A stretch of 64,000 bases of DNA, from the NCBI GenBank assembly GCA_048158365.1, contig JBLLNL010000001.1; one strand, given 5' to 3'. Positions 8,042-16,607 of this stretch are shown here, one piece after another. The DNA comes from Azoarcus_F sp048158365. Its GTDB lineage: Bacteria; Pseudomonadota; Gammaproteobacteria; Burkholderiales; Rhodocyclaceae. The position numbers and the translations under genes are program-made. Every line of letters begins with the position of its first letter. The first letter of the stretch is position 1. The notes under the pieces were generated by a model. It saw only the letters and a program-made list of their open reading frames with translations, had not been told where the DNA came from and searched no databases.

Positions 8042-10249
8042 ATGGAAGCCGCTGCCACGACCCCACCGGCCCCGGAACCTTTCAGTCCGCCTCCGTCGTC
8101 CGTCGTCGCGCTCGATTTCGATCGACTCAGGAGCAAGCTCGAAACCTACATGCGTCCGGAGGATGTCGGTCGCATTGAGGCTGCCTATCATTTTTCGGCG
8201 ATGGCCCACGAGGGCCAGTTTCGCATCAGCGGTGAGCCCTACATCTGCCACCCGGTCGCAGTCGCCGACATCATTTCGGACTGGCATCTCGACCCGCAGG
8301 CGCTGATCGCAGCCCTCCTTCACGACGTGATGGAGGACACGCACATCTCCAAGCAGGAGATCGCCGAGCGTTTCGGAAAGGTCGCAGCCGAGCTGGTCGA
8401 TGGCCTGTCCAAGCTCGACAAGATCGAGTTCCGCTCTCAGGAAGAAGCGCAGGCCGAGAACTTTCGCAAGATGCTGCTCGCGATGGCGAGCGACCTGCGC
8501 GTGATCCTGATCAAGCTCGCCGACCGCTTGCACAACATGCGCACGCTCGATTGCGTGCGCCCGTCCAAGCGTCGCCGCATCGCGACCGAAACGCTGGACA
8601 TCTATGCCCCGATCGCGAACCGGCTGGGGCTGAACACGCTTTATCGTGAGTTGCAGGAGCTGTCGTTCGAGCACAAGTTTCCGATGCGATTCCGCGCGCT
8701 GTCGCGTGCGATCAAGTCGGCGCGCGGCAATCGCCGAGAGGTCGTCGGCAAGGTGCTGAAGTCGGTCGAGGAGCGCCTGCCTCAGTGGGGCGTGTCGGCC
8801 GAGGTGCAGGGACGCGAGAAGCATCTGTTCTCGATCTACCGCAAGATGGTGGAAAAACGTCTGTCCTTCTCGCAGGTGCTCGACATCTACGGCTTCCGCG
8901 TGATCGTGTGCGACATCCCGACCTGCTATATCGCGATCGGCGCGCTGCATGGCATTTACAAGCCGGTGCCGGGCAAGTTCAAGGACTACATCGCGATCCC
9001 GAAGGCGAATGGCTACCAGTCGCTGCACACGACGCTGATCGGACCCTTCGGCACGCCGGTCGAGATCCAGGTGCGCACCGCGGAGATGCATCACATCGCC
9101 GAAAGCGGGGTCGCATCGCACTGGCTGTACAAGGACGACGAGAAGACCTTGACCGAGCTGCAGCAGCGTACCCATTCCTGGCTGCAGTCGCTGCTGGAGC
9201 TGCAGTCCACATCGGGCGAGGCGACCGAGTTTCTCGAGCATGTGAAGGTCGACCTGTTCCCGGGCGAGGTGTACGTGTTCACGCCGCAGGGCAGGATCCT
9301 GTCGCTGCCGCGTGGCTCCACGCCGGTGGATTTCGCGTATGCGGTGCATACCGACATCGGCAATCGCTGCGTCGCCTGCCGGGTCAATGCCGATCTGATG
9401 CCGCTGCGCACCGAACTGCGCAACGGCGATCAGGTCGAGATCATCACCGCGGCGCACGCCAACCCGAACCCGGCGTGGCTGTCGTATGTTCGGACCGGCA
9501 AGGCCCGTGCGCAGATTCGTCATTTCCTGAAGAACGCGCAGCACGAGGAGGCGGTGACGCTCGGCGAGCGCCTGCTCAACCAGGCCCTGCGGCCGCATGG
9601 GCTGACGCTGGGCCAGATCAGCACCTTCGCATGGGACCGCTTCCTGCGCGACCGGGGCGTGCGCAGCAAGAAGGAGGTCTTCGCCGACATCGGCCTGGGC
9701 AAGCGTCTGCCGGTGATCGTCGCGCGGCGTCTGTCCGAGGCGCAGGATCAGGAGTCGGGCCGGCCGGATGTGGTCAAGCCCAAGCCCGCCGGCGCGATCC
9801 ACATCAGCGGCAGCGAAGGCATCGCGGTACAACTGGCGAGCTGCTGCCAGCCGATTCCCGGCGACCCGATCATCGGCGTGATCCGCAAGGGCCGCGGCCT
9901 GGAGGTTCATCGACACGACTGTACGTCGGTGGCCAAACTGCGTGGTGACCGCGGGCGCTGGGTCGATGTCGAATGGGAGCCGGGTCAGGACCGCATGTTC
10001 GACGTGACGATGAAGGTGCTGACCAAGGAAGGCCGCGGCGTGCTGGCACGGGTCGCGAGCGCGATTTCCGACGAGGACTGCAACATCCAGAACGTTACGA
10101 TGGACCGCGAGCAGGGCATCTACACATCGCTGAACCTGACGCTTCAGGTACGCGACCGCATGCATCTCGCTGCGGTGATGCGTGGCGTGCGCCGGGTGCC
10201 CGAGGTCGTGCGCATCGGACGCACCGGCACCGACGGCCGGGTGGGCTGA
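8042..10249 (+). CDS. spoT: Bifunctional (p)ppGpp synthetase/hydrolase
   Basis: The 735-residue protein has the full Rel/Spo layout. The HD hydrolase domain has HD at 94-95 in LLHDVMEDT and KLADRLHNMRT further on. The synthetase domain has YGFRVIV and KDYIAIPKANGYQSLHTT from about residue 314. A TGS domain starts near 408 (VFTPQGRILSLPRGSTPVDF), and a C-terminal ACT domain covers about 650-725. Because the hydrolase HD residues are intact, it should both make and degrade ppGpp. The position after rpoZ supports spoT over relA. A GGAG-containing site precedes the ATG. Confidence 0.96.
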   Translation: MEAAATTPPAPEPFSPPPSSVVALDFDRLRSKLETYMRPEDVGRIEAAYHFSAMAHEGQFRISGEPYICHPVAVADIISDWHLDPQALIAALLHDVMEDTHISKQEIAERFGKVAAELVDGLSKLDKIEFRSQEEAQAENFRKMLLAMASDLRVILIKLADRLHNMRTLDCVRPSKRRRIATETLDIYAPIANRLGLNTLYRELQELSFEHKFPMRFRALSRAIKSARGNRREVVGKVLKSVEERLPQWGVSAEVQGREKHLFSIYRKMVEKRLSFSQVLDIYGFRVIVCDIPTCYIAIGALHGIYKPVPGKFKDYIAIPKANGYQSLHTTLIGPFGTPVEIQVRTAEMHHIAESGVASHWLYKDDEKTLTELQQRTHSWLQSLLELQSTSGEATEFLEHVKVDLFPGEVYVFTPQGRILSLPRGSTPVDFAYAVHTDIGNRCVACRVNADLMPLRTELRNGDQVEIITAAHANPNPAWLSYVRTGKARAQIRHFLKNAQHEEAVTLGERLLNQALRPHGLTLGQISTFAWDRFLRDRGVRSKKEVFADIGLGKRLPVIVARRLSEAQDQESGRPDVVKPKPAGAIHISGSEGIAVQLASCCQPIPGDPIIGVIRKGRGLEVHRHDCTSVAKLRGDRGRWVDVEWEPGQDRMFDVTMKVLTKEGRGVLARVASAISDEDCNIQNVTMDREQGIYTSLNLTLQVRDRMHLAAVMRGVRRVPEVVRIGRTGTDGRVG

Positions 10250-10253
10250 GCCG

Positions 10254-11327
10254 ATGGTCATGCGTGGCACCAGACCTCGCCGGCTGGCGATAAACGGCTA
10301 TGGCCGGATCGGGCGCTGCTTCCTGCGCGCACTGCATGAGTCCGGGTTGTCGGAACGCCTGCAGGTGTGCGCGATCAACGAGCCGGCCGATCTGGACAGC
10401 ATCGCCTATCTGACCCGCTACGATTCTACGCATGGCCGCTTCGGGGGCCGGGTCGAGGTCGGCGAGGGCTGCCTGGTCGTGGAAGGGCGCGAGATCCGCG
10501 TGACGCATGCGACCGAGCCGGAGGGCGTGGACTGGTCCGCGCTCGACATCGACCTGCTGGTGGAATGCTCCGGCCGTTACGGCAGCCGGGAGGAACTGAT
10601 GCGCTTCGTCGACGCGGGCTGTCCCAGGGTGCTGCTGTCGCACCCGGGCAATGGCGCCGAGGATGTGGACGCGACCATCGTGTACGGCATCAACCAGCAG
10701 TTGCTGCACGGGGGCGAACGCATCGTGTCGAACGCGTCATGCACCACCAACGCGGTGGTGCCGGTGCTGCACCTGCTGCAGCGCGAACTGGGGCTGCAGC
10801 AGGTGCTGCTGACGACCCTGCATTCGGTGATGAACGATCAGCCGCTGATCGACGGCTATCATCACGCCGACCTGCGCCGTACCCGTTCCGCGATGCAGTC
10901 CATCATCCCGGTGTCGACCGGGCTCGCGCGCGGCGTCGAACGGCTTCTGCCCGATCTGATCGGGCGGGTGCAGGCCAAGGCGATTCGCGTGCCGACGCAC
11001 AACGTGTCGGCGATCGACATGGTGCTCGGCGTGGAGCGTCCGGTCGGCGTGACGACGATCAACCGCCTGCTGCGCGATGCGGCGCAAGGCCCGTATGCCG
11101 GTCTGATCGCATATTCGGACGAGGCGCACGCGTCCATCGATTTCAACCACGATCCGCATTCGGCGATCGTCGACGGCGGACAGACCCGGGTCGTCGGCCC
11201 GCATCTGCTGAACCTGCTGGTCTGGTTCGACAACGAATGGGGCTTCGCGAACCGCATGACCGAGGTCTCGGCGTACTGGCTCGAGCGGGTCGAAGCGCGC
11301 AAGGCGGTGTCGCACCCGCACGCGTGA
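10254..11327 (+). CDS. epd: Erythrose-4-phosphate dehydrogenase-like (GAPDH superfamily)
   Basis: The 357-residue protein has the N-terminal NAD-binding motif NGYGRIGRCFLR. The catalytic cysteine C163 lies in SNASCTTN, with H190 in TLHSVMNDQ. Epd-type sequences include DLRRTRSAMQSIIPV, DFNHDPHSAIVDGGQTRV and LVWFDNEWGFANRM. These resemble E. coli Epd more than glycolytic GapA. Epd oxidises erythrose 4-phosphate to 4-phosphoerythronate for pyridoxal phosphate synthesis; a GAPDH role cannot be excluded without assay. The ATG four bases after spoT is chosen; another ATG follows two codons later. The gene ends convergent with the HIT gene. Confidence 0.85.
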   Translation: MVMRGTRPRRLAINGYGRIGRCFLRALHESGLSERLQVCAINEPADLDSIAYLTRYDSTHGRFGGRVEVGEGCLVVEGREIRVTHATEPEGVDWSALDIDLLVECSGRYGSREELMRFVDAGCPRVLLSHPGNGAEDVDATIVYGINQQLLHGGERIVSNASCTTNAVVPVLHLLQRELGLQQVLLTTLHSVMNDQPLIDGYHHADLRRTRSAMQSIIPVSTGLARGVERLLPDLIGRVQAKAIRVPTHNVSAIDMVLGVERPVGVTTINRLLRDAAQGPYAGLIAYSDEAHASIDFNHDPHSAIVDGGQTRVVGPHLLNLLVWFDNEWGFANRMTEVSAYWLERVEARKAVSHPHA

Positions 11328-11378
11328 CGCGACACCGCGACGAGTCGGTGCCGTAGCGACCGTTCCGGAAGAATCCGC

Positions 11379-11816
11379 TCAGATGCAGGCCTTGATCCTG
11401 TCCGCGTAGTCGCGCAGCTTGCCGGCCGGCGGATCCTTGCGCGGCCAACTCAGCGTGATGCCGTCGTCGCGATGGCGCGGCACGACATGCATGTGGAAGT
11501 GGAACACGGTCTGGTCGCCTTCCCTGCCATTGGCCTGCAGCAGCGTGAGGCCGGGCGGGTCGAAAGCCGCGCGCACCGCGATTGCGACTCTCCGGGCGGT
11601 CTGCATCACCGCCGCGGCTTCTTCCTCAGTGAGATCGAACAGCGTGGCCGCGTGGCGCTTCACCGCGACAAGCACGTGTCCCGGATTGACCTGGCCGATG
11701 TCCATGAAAGCGATCGTCAGATCGTCCTCAAAGACCGTTGCGGCCGGAATCTCGCCGGAGACCAGGCGGCAGAAGATGCATTGGTCCGGCGGCGAGGTGT
11801 CGATGAACATGGGCAT
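11379..11816 (-). CDS. HIT-family nucleotide hydrolase
   Basis: The 145-residue protein has the histidine triad H106-x-H108-x-H110 in HFHMHVVPR and the N-terminal CIFCRLVSGEIPA typical of HINT/HIT proteins. These hydrolyse nucleoside phosphoramidates or dinucleotide polyphosphates; the substrate here is unknown. The protein may begin at the first or third codon (MPM). It is transcribed alone, convergent with the Epd gene. Confidence 0.93.
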   Translation of the reverse strand: MPMFIDTSPPDQCIFCRLVSGEIPAATVFEDDLTIAFMDIGQVNPGHVLVAVKRHAATLFDLTEEEAAAVMQTARRVAIAVRAAFDPPGLTLLQANGREGDQTVFHFHMHVVPRHRDDGITLSWPRKDPPAGKLRDYADRIKACI

Positions 11817-11960
11817 GACGAGGCTTCCTGTTCGAGTGGTCGATGGCCTGTCGGCGTGGCCGCGGCGGTGCTGCCGGATCGCAGGAACGATACATCATCG
11901 GCGTGAGAACTTTGACATCCGTATCTGCGCATGCGAGGAGAATCGTTTGAACGCCGTTTT

Positions 11961-12022
11961 CGCGGCTCGCGCCGCTCCCACCGGGTTGTTTGCGCGACCA
12001 TGTGGGAGAGGTGCGAGCCGCG
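11961..12022. repeat. REP-like inverted repeat
   Basis: A 21-base arm at 11961-11981 (containing GCGGCTCGCGCCGCTCCCAC) is matched by its near reverse complement at 12002-12022, with a 20-base loop. This is the common 'gctcccac ... gtgggag' repetitive extragenic palindrome type of GC-rich proteobacteria. It lies between the HIT and YceI genes and may act as a transcript-stabilising or terminator structure. Nothing else was seen in 11817-12063. Confidence 0.6.
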
Positions 12023-12063
12023 AATTCTGTCGTTCATCCTGGCAGAAGCGCTCGATTGCGCGC

Positions 12064-12648
12064 TTACTGTGCGATCGCTTCGACCGAGATGTCGATCGTG
12101 ACTTCGTCGCCGACGTTCGGTGCGTACTTTCCGGCGTTGAAGTCGGAGCGCTTGACCACGACCCGCGCGTTCGCGCCGATTGCGTTCTTGGGCAGCATCG
12201 GGTGCGGCATCGCGGTGAACGAGGTCAGCTCGAGCGTCACCGGGTGCGTGATGCCCTTGATCGTCAGCTCGCCCTCGACTGCGACCGGGGTGTCACCGTC
12301 GAACACCGCACGGGTGGACTTGAAGGTGGCGGTCGGGTGGTTCGCCGTGTCGAGGAAGTCCTCGCCGACGATGTGCTCGTTGAAGGTTGCATAGCCGGTG
12401 TCCACCGACGTGGTGTCGATGACGATGTCGACGTCGGCGGTGCGCGCCTCGGCGTCGTACACGATGGTGCCGGTGGTGGTGTTGAAGCGGCTCAGCTGCG
12501 TGGACAGGCCCAAGTGGTTGTAAGAGAAGCGGGCGAAGGTGTGCGAGCCGTCGATGACATAGGTCTGCGGTGCGGCGAAGGCCGGCAGCGCGACGGCGGC
12601 GGTGGTGGCGAAGGCGAGGGCTGCGGTGAGTCTGCGAAGCGTGGTCAT
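12064..12648 (-). CDS. YceI-family periplasmic protein (second copy)
   Basis: The 194-residue protein has a signal peptide (LTAALAFATTAAVALPAFAAP). The YceI lipocalin-like fold is read from YVIDGSHTFARFSYNHLG, the VDTGYATFNEHIVGEDF region and GELTIKGITHPVTLEL. YceI proteins are periplasmic and bind polyprenoid or other amphiphilic ligands; those next to cytochrome b561 are thought to work with membrane quinone chemistry. The ATG at 12648 has AGGAGA upstream. A longer upstream reading lacks a signal peptide at its start and is rejected. It lies 62 bp after the first YceI gene. Confidence 0.93.
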   Translation of the reverse strand: MTTLRRLTAALAFATTAAVALPAFAAPQTYVIDGSHTFARFSYNHLGLSTQLSRFNTTTGTIVYDAEARTADVDIVIDTTSVDTGYATFNEHIVGEDFLDTANHPTATFKSTRAVFDGDTPVAVEGELTIKGITHPVTLELTSFTAMPHPMLPKNAIGANARVVVKRSDFNAGKYAPNVGDEVTIDISVEAIAQ

Positions 12649-12710
12649 GAGTATTCTCCTATGGGTTTGGGGATGGTGCCTGGGGTCGAGGGTGGAAAGA
12701 GCGCCGACCA

Positions 12711-13289
12711 TCACTGGCCGGCAGTTGCGGTGATGCGGAATGTCACGCGGATGTCGTTGGCGAGGATGTCGAACCTGGACCAGGCCCCTTCGCCGACCGA
12801 GAAGTCGCCGCGCTTGATCGCGAACTCGCCTTCGAACACCGCGGCGCCGCCTTCGGTACGGAAACTTGCCGGTGCGACGACGTCCTTGACGGTACCCTTG
12901 ATGCTGAGCCGGCCGGCGACCTCGAAGCGGTCGTCACCCAGCGGCGTGACGCTGACCGACTCGAAGCGGGCGCTCGGGAACACGGCGGTATTGAACCAGA
13001 TCTTGTCCTGAACCTCGCTGTCGGCCTCGCTCATGCCGGTGCTGACGCTGCCCAGATCGACGTCGATGACTGCGCTGGCGTTCTCGGGTGACGCCGGGTC
13101 GAAGCGCAGTTCGCCGGAAAAGGAGCGGAAACTGCCGTCGAGCGTGACGCCCATCTGCGTGTAGCTGAAGCCGATGGCGCTGTCCTCGGTCACGATGCGC
13201 TCGTAAGGCGCCGCGTGCGCGCCGCTTGCGAGGCCGGCGCCGAGGGCCAGCGCGACTGCCAGTGATCCGGCGATCTTCCTGAACATCAT
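12711..13289 (-). CDS. YceI-family periplasmic protein (first copy)
   Basis: The 192-residue protein has a signal peptide (MMFRKIAGSLAVALALGAG to AHA) and a YceI domain with SAIGFSYTQMGVTLDGSF, DSEVQDKIWFNTAVFPSA and GRLSIKGTVKDVVAP. The start at 13289 overlaps the cytochrome b561 stop by four bases (ATGA) and has AGGAGA in front. Together with the next gene it forms a tandem YceI pair. The two copies are only distantly alike, so they are not a recent duplication. Confidence 0.93.
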   Translation of the reverse strand: MMFRKIAGSLAVALALGAGLASGAHAAPYERIVTEDSAIGFSYTQMGVTLDGSFRSFSGELRFDPASPENASAVIDVDLGSVSTGMSEADSEVQDKIWFNTAVFPSARFESVSVTPLGDDRFEVAGRLSIKGTVKDVVAPASFRTEGGAAVFEGEFAIKRGDFSVGEGAWSRFDILANDIRVTFRITATAGQ

Positions 13290-13843
13290 GTGATTCTCCT
13301 GTTGGCGGGCAGCATCCTGGTCAGAACGTCGTCCCGGTCGATGAAGTGATGCTTCAATGCGGCGCCTACATGAGCGACCAGCGTCGCGATCAGCAGCCAG
13401 TTGAGGTATTTGTGCGTCGCCTGCAGCAGATCGCCGAGCGCCTCGTCCTTGGCCAGCAGGTCCGGGATCGGTACGACACCGAACCACACGGTCGGCACGC
13501 CCTTGGCGGAGCTCATCAGCCAGCCGGCCAGCGGGATCGCGACCATCAGCACGTACAGCGTCGCGTGTCCTGCATGGGCGGCCAAGCGCATCGCGGGCGG
13601 CATCGTCGCCGGCAACGGCGGCGGGCGATGGAAGGCGCGCCACGCGAGTCGCGCGAGAACCAGCGCGAACGCGGTGACGCCGGCCCATTTGTGCCATGAG
13701 TAGAACCTGAGCTTGTCCGGCGAGAACGGCAGGCCCTCCATGTACAGGCCCAGCCCGATCAGGCCGAAAATCAGCACCGCCATCAGCCAGTGCAGGAGCT
13801 TCGCGGTCGCGGTGTAGGCGGATGCGGCATTGCGTGCGCTCAT
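13286..13843 (-). CDS. Cytochrome b561
   Basis: The 185-residue protein has four hydrophobic segments. Histidines suited to di-heme b binding lie in KLLHWLMA (H18), FYSWHKWAG (H51), AAHAGHATLY and QATHKYLNW. Bacterial b561 proteins (YodB/CybB type) are inner-membrane di-heme proteins that pass electrons with ubiquinol, in some cases scavenging superoxide. Start and stop both overlap neighbouring genes by four bases, so it is translationally coupled with the dioxygenase before it and YceI after it. Confidence 0.93.
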   Translation of the reverse strand: MSARNAASAYTATAKLLHWLMAVLIFGLIGLGLYMEGLPFSPDKLRFYSWHKWAGVTAFALVLARLAWRAFHRPPPLPATMPPAMRLAAHAGHATLYVLMVAIPLAGWLMSSAKGVPTVWFGVVPIPDLLAKDEALGDLLQATHKYLNWLLIATLVAHVGAALKHHFIDRDDVLTRMLPANRRIT

Positions 13844-14649
13844 GGTGCTCGAAGCTCCGTCTGCTCGCCGAGCGCATAGGCGTCCATCGCGAGTACATGA
13901 TTGTCGATGCCGGCGTGAACGCGCCGGGCGCTTGGCCTGTCGCCGCCCGCGCCCAGCGCGACGAACAGCGGCAGCAGATGCTCTTCGGTCGGATGCGCCT
14001 GGGCCGCCTGCGGGGCCTGGCGCCGATAGTCGAGCAGTGCGGCCCGGTCACCGTCGGCGAGCCTGTCCGCGATCCAGTCGGCGAACTGACGGACATAGGC
14101 CGGGGTCGCCGTCGCGGACGCGCCGTGACGATAGTCCATCAGGTTGTGCGTGATGTTGCCCGAGGCCAGCACCAGAAACCCCCGTTCGGCCAGCGGCGCG
14201 AGGCTGCGGCCGAGCCGCCAGGCCTGCTCCGGACCGCCCTGGCTCTGGATCGACAGCGGCACGACCGGCACGTCGGCATCCGGAAACATCATCCGCAGCG
14301 GCACCCACGCGCCATGATCCAGGCCGCGTCCGGCATCGCGCTCGACCGGCAGACCGGCCGCCGCGATCGCGGTCGCGACCTCTTCGGCCGCCTCGGGGCA
14401 TCCGGTCGCCGGATAGCTTAGCCGGTACAGAGCTTCCGGAAAACCGTGGAAGTCGTGGATGGTCTGCGGGCGGGCGGCGAAACCGACGGTCGGCACACGG
14501 GTTTCCCAGTGGGCGCTGACCACGACGATGACCCGCGCTTGCGGCAATGTGCGCGCGACATTCGCGATCGCTTCGCCGGCCACGCCCGGCTGCAGGGCGA
14601 AGGTCGGGGCACCGTGCGGTACGAACAGGGAGGGCAGTCGGATCGTCAT
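13840..14649 (-). CDS. LigB/DODA-type (class III extradiol) dioxygenase family protein
   Basis: The 269-residue protein resembles YgiD/DODA. Predicted metal or catalytic histidines occur at FVPHGAPTF (H12), SAHWETR (H47), DHGAWVPLR and ITHNLMDY. The family opens catechol rings, for example DOPA 4,5-dioxygenase; the substrate here is not evident. It leads the operon with b561 and two yceI genes and is divergent from the LysR gene, which probably controls it. Confidence 0.88.
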   Translation of the reverse strand: MTIRLPSLFVPHGAPTFALQPGVAGEAIANVARTLPQARVIVVVSAHWETRVPTVGFAARPQTIHDFHGFPEALYRLSYPATGCPEAAEEVATAIAAAGLPVERDAGRGLDHGAWVPLRMMFPDADVPVVPLSIQSQGGPEQAWRLGRSLAPLAERGFLVLASGNITHNLMDYRHGASATATPAYVRQFADWIADRLADGDRAALLDYRRQAPQAAQAHPTEEHLLPLFVALGAGGDRPSARRVHAGIDNHVLAMDAYALGEQTELRAP

Positions 14650-14754
14650 GATCGTTGGTCGGTTTCGTTGGTCAGGCTATGGCTTGACTATAGACTTCAA
14701 GTTCGTGTCGAAATACCGCACAATCTGCAATTCATAGTTGCCAGGAAAGCAACA

Positions 14755-15651
14755 ATGGATCGATTGGATGCAATGCAGCTCTTCGTCCGGGTGGCCGAAT
14801 CGGGCAGTTTCTCGGCGGTCGCGCAGCAATTCGGCGTGGCCCGTTCGGTCGTGACCCGCAAGATCGCTGCGCTGGAGGCCCACCTGGGCGTCAAGCTGAT
14901 GGGGCGCAGCACGCGACGACTGACGCTGACCTCGGCCGGCACCGCCTATCTGGAACGCTGCCGGGTCATCCTCAATCTGGTGGACGTGGCCGAGGAGGAC
15001 GTCGCGCACGAGCGCGCGATGCCGCGCGGGCGAATTCGCGTCGGTCTTCCGCTCAGTTTCGGTCTTCGCCGGCTTGCGCCACTGCTGCTCGACTTCTCGC
15101 AGAAATACCCGGAGGTCGGCCTGGACATGGATTACTCCGACCGTGTCGTGAATCTGATCGAGGAGGGGTTCGATCTGTCGATCCGGATCACGTCGCGACT
15201 CGAACCCGGGGACGTGGTGCGCAAGCTGGGCACCTGCCGGCTGCGGGTGCTTGCGTCGCCCGAGTATCTCGCGCGGCGCGGCCGCCCCGGCCATCCGGAC
15301 GAACTCGCGCAGCACGACTGCCTCGGCTATTCGTCGCGCGCGTCGTCGCAGACCTGGACCTTCACCGTGAATGGCCGCGCGGAGCACTTCAACGTACGTT
15401 GCCGCATCAATGCGAACAATGGCGACGCGCTGATGTCCGCCACGGGCCGGGGCCTGGGCATCTCGGTCCAACCGGATTTCATTGCGGAGTCCGATCTGGC
15501 GTCCGGCCGGGTGGCGTGCATTCTCGAAGACTTCGCGCCACCCGAGCTCGGAATCTATGCGGTATTGCCGAGCAATCGTCATGTGCCGCACCGTGTGCGC
15601 GCGCTGATCGACTTCCTGTCCGCGGCGCGCTTGGGTGGCGGCAGCTCCTGA
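14755..15651 (+). CDS. LysR-family transcriptional regulator
   Basis: The 298-residue protein has the N-terminal winged helix-turn-helix (MDRLDAMQLFVRVAESGSFS, then VARSVVTRKIAALEAHLGV). A substrate-binding domain from about residue 90 includes GRIRVGLPLSFG and GFDLSIRITSRL. The subgroup resembles regulators such as AaeR or CrgA. The ATG at 14755 is chosen because the protein then begins at the usual point and AGGAAAG precedes it. The 105-bp divergent gap to the dioxygenase gene contains AT-rich DNA at 14685-14720 with CTATGGCTTGACTATAG, a possible operator. It likely regulates the dioxygenase-b561-yceI operon. Confidence 0.92.
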   Translation: MDRLDAMQLFVRVAESGSFSAVAQQFGVARSVVTRKIAALEAHLGVKLMGRSTRRLTLTSAGTAYLERCRVILNLVDVAEEDVAHERAMPRGRIRVGLPLSFGLRRLAPLLLDFSQKYPEVGLDMDYSDRVVNLIEEGFDLSIRITSRLEPGDVVRKLGTCRLRVLASPEYLARRGRPGHPDELAQHDCLGYSSRASSQTWTFTVNGRAEHFNVRCRINANNGDALMSATGRGLGISVQPDFIAESDLASGRVACILEDFAPPELGIYAVLPSNRHVPHRVRALIDFLSAARLGGGSS

Positions 15652-15818
15652 GGCTACGATCCGGCGCCGTTCGGCGCGTGCGTGCGTTCTCAGATGGGCC
15701 GTTCGGGTGCCTTGCTATGGTGCACTGCGGGGTCGTGCGGACTGGTAACCCGCTTCCGCCTGGGCCACAATGACTCGTAGCCGCTCCATCCCAGAACCCC
15801 GACAGGAGAGCGTTCCTC

Positions 15819-16604
15819 ATGCCATACGAGACCATCATTTATCACGCCAGCAATGGCATGGCCGAGATCCGGCTCAATCGTCCGCATCGCCTGAATGCGG
15901 TCACCCAGCAGCTCTATGACGAACTGAACGCCGCACTGAGCGCGGCCGAGGCCGACCGCGACCTGCGGGTCGTGCTGTTGACCGGGGAGGGGCGCGCGTT
16001 CTGCGTGGGCGCCGACCTGAAGGAGCACAAGGCCGCCACGCGTACCGCCTACGACCGGCGCCAGTACCTGCAGGGCGAACAGACCGTGTGCAAGCGGCTG
16101 CTGCAGATGAGGAAGCCGGTGGTCGCCGCGGTCAACGGCTTCGCGCTGGGCGCCGGTGCCGAAGTCGCACTGGCCTCGGACTTCCTGCTGATGGCCGAGA
16201 GCGCGCAGATCGGTCTGCCCGAGATCAGCATCGGCAATTTCCTGGGTGGCGGCGTGACCTGGCTGCTGCCGCGCCTGGTCGGGCTGGCCAAGGCCCGCGA
16301 ACTGGTGTTCCTCGGCGAACGCATCAAGGGCGAGGAGGCAGTGCGCATCGGCCTCGCGAACCGCGTGCTCGCGGATGAGGGCTTCCTCGACGCGGCGCGC
16401 GCGTTCGCGGCGAGGGTCGCGAGCAAGGCGCCGCTGTCCATGCAGCTCGCCAAGGAGCAGCTCAACATGTCGGCCGAGCGCACATTGGATGCCTGCCTGA
16501 TCGCCGAGCTCGAAGGCATGACCTTCGTCGGTACCACGCGCGACTGGCAGGAAGGGGTGGACGCCTTCGCCGAAAAGCGCTCGCCGGTTTTCAGGGGGGA
16601 ATGA
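15819..16604 (+). CDS. Enoyl-CoA hydratase/isomerase (crotonase family)
   Basis: The 261-residue crotonase-fold protein has the CoA-binding oxyanion loop GRAFCVGADLKEHK and the sequence GAGAEVALASDFLLMAESAQ, then GLPEISIGNFLGGG. The two glutamates that hydrate enoyl-CoA in classical enzymes are present (in AGAE and LPEI). It should add water to a 2-enoyl-CoA, or act as a hydratase-lyase on an aromatic substrate. GGAG precedes the ATG. It heads a three-gene operon with an NDP-forming acyl-CoA synthetase and another crotonase, which suggests a small catabolic route that activates an acid and beta-oxidises it. Confidence 0.92.
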   Translation: MPYETIIYHASNGMAEIRLNRPHRLNAVTQQLYDELNAALSAAEADRDLRVVLLTGEGRAFCVGADLKEHKAATRTAYDRRQYLQGEQTVCKRLLQMRKPVVAAVNGFALGAGAEVALASDFLLMAESAQIGLPEISIGNFLGGGVTWLLPRLVGLAKARELVFLGERIKGEEAVRIGLANRVLADEGFLDAARAFAARVASKAPLSMQLAKEQLNMSAERTLDACLIAELEGMTFVGTTRDWQEGVDAFAEKRSPVFRGE

Positions 16605-16607
16605 CAG

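Noticed and set aside
7874..10270. A 798-codon minus-strand open frame opposite spoT
   Set aside because: Low-complexity translation antisense to an unmistakable spoT.
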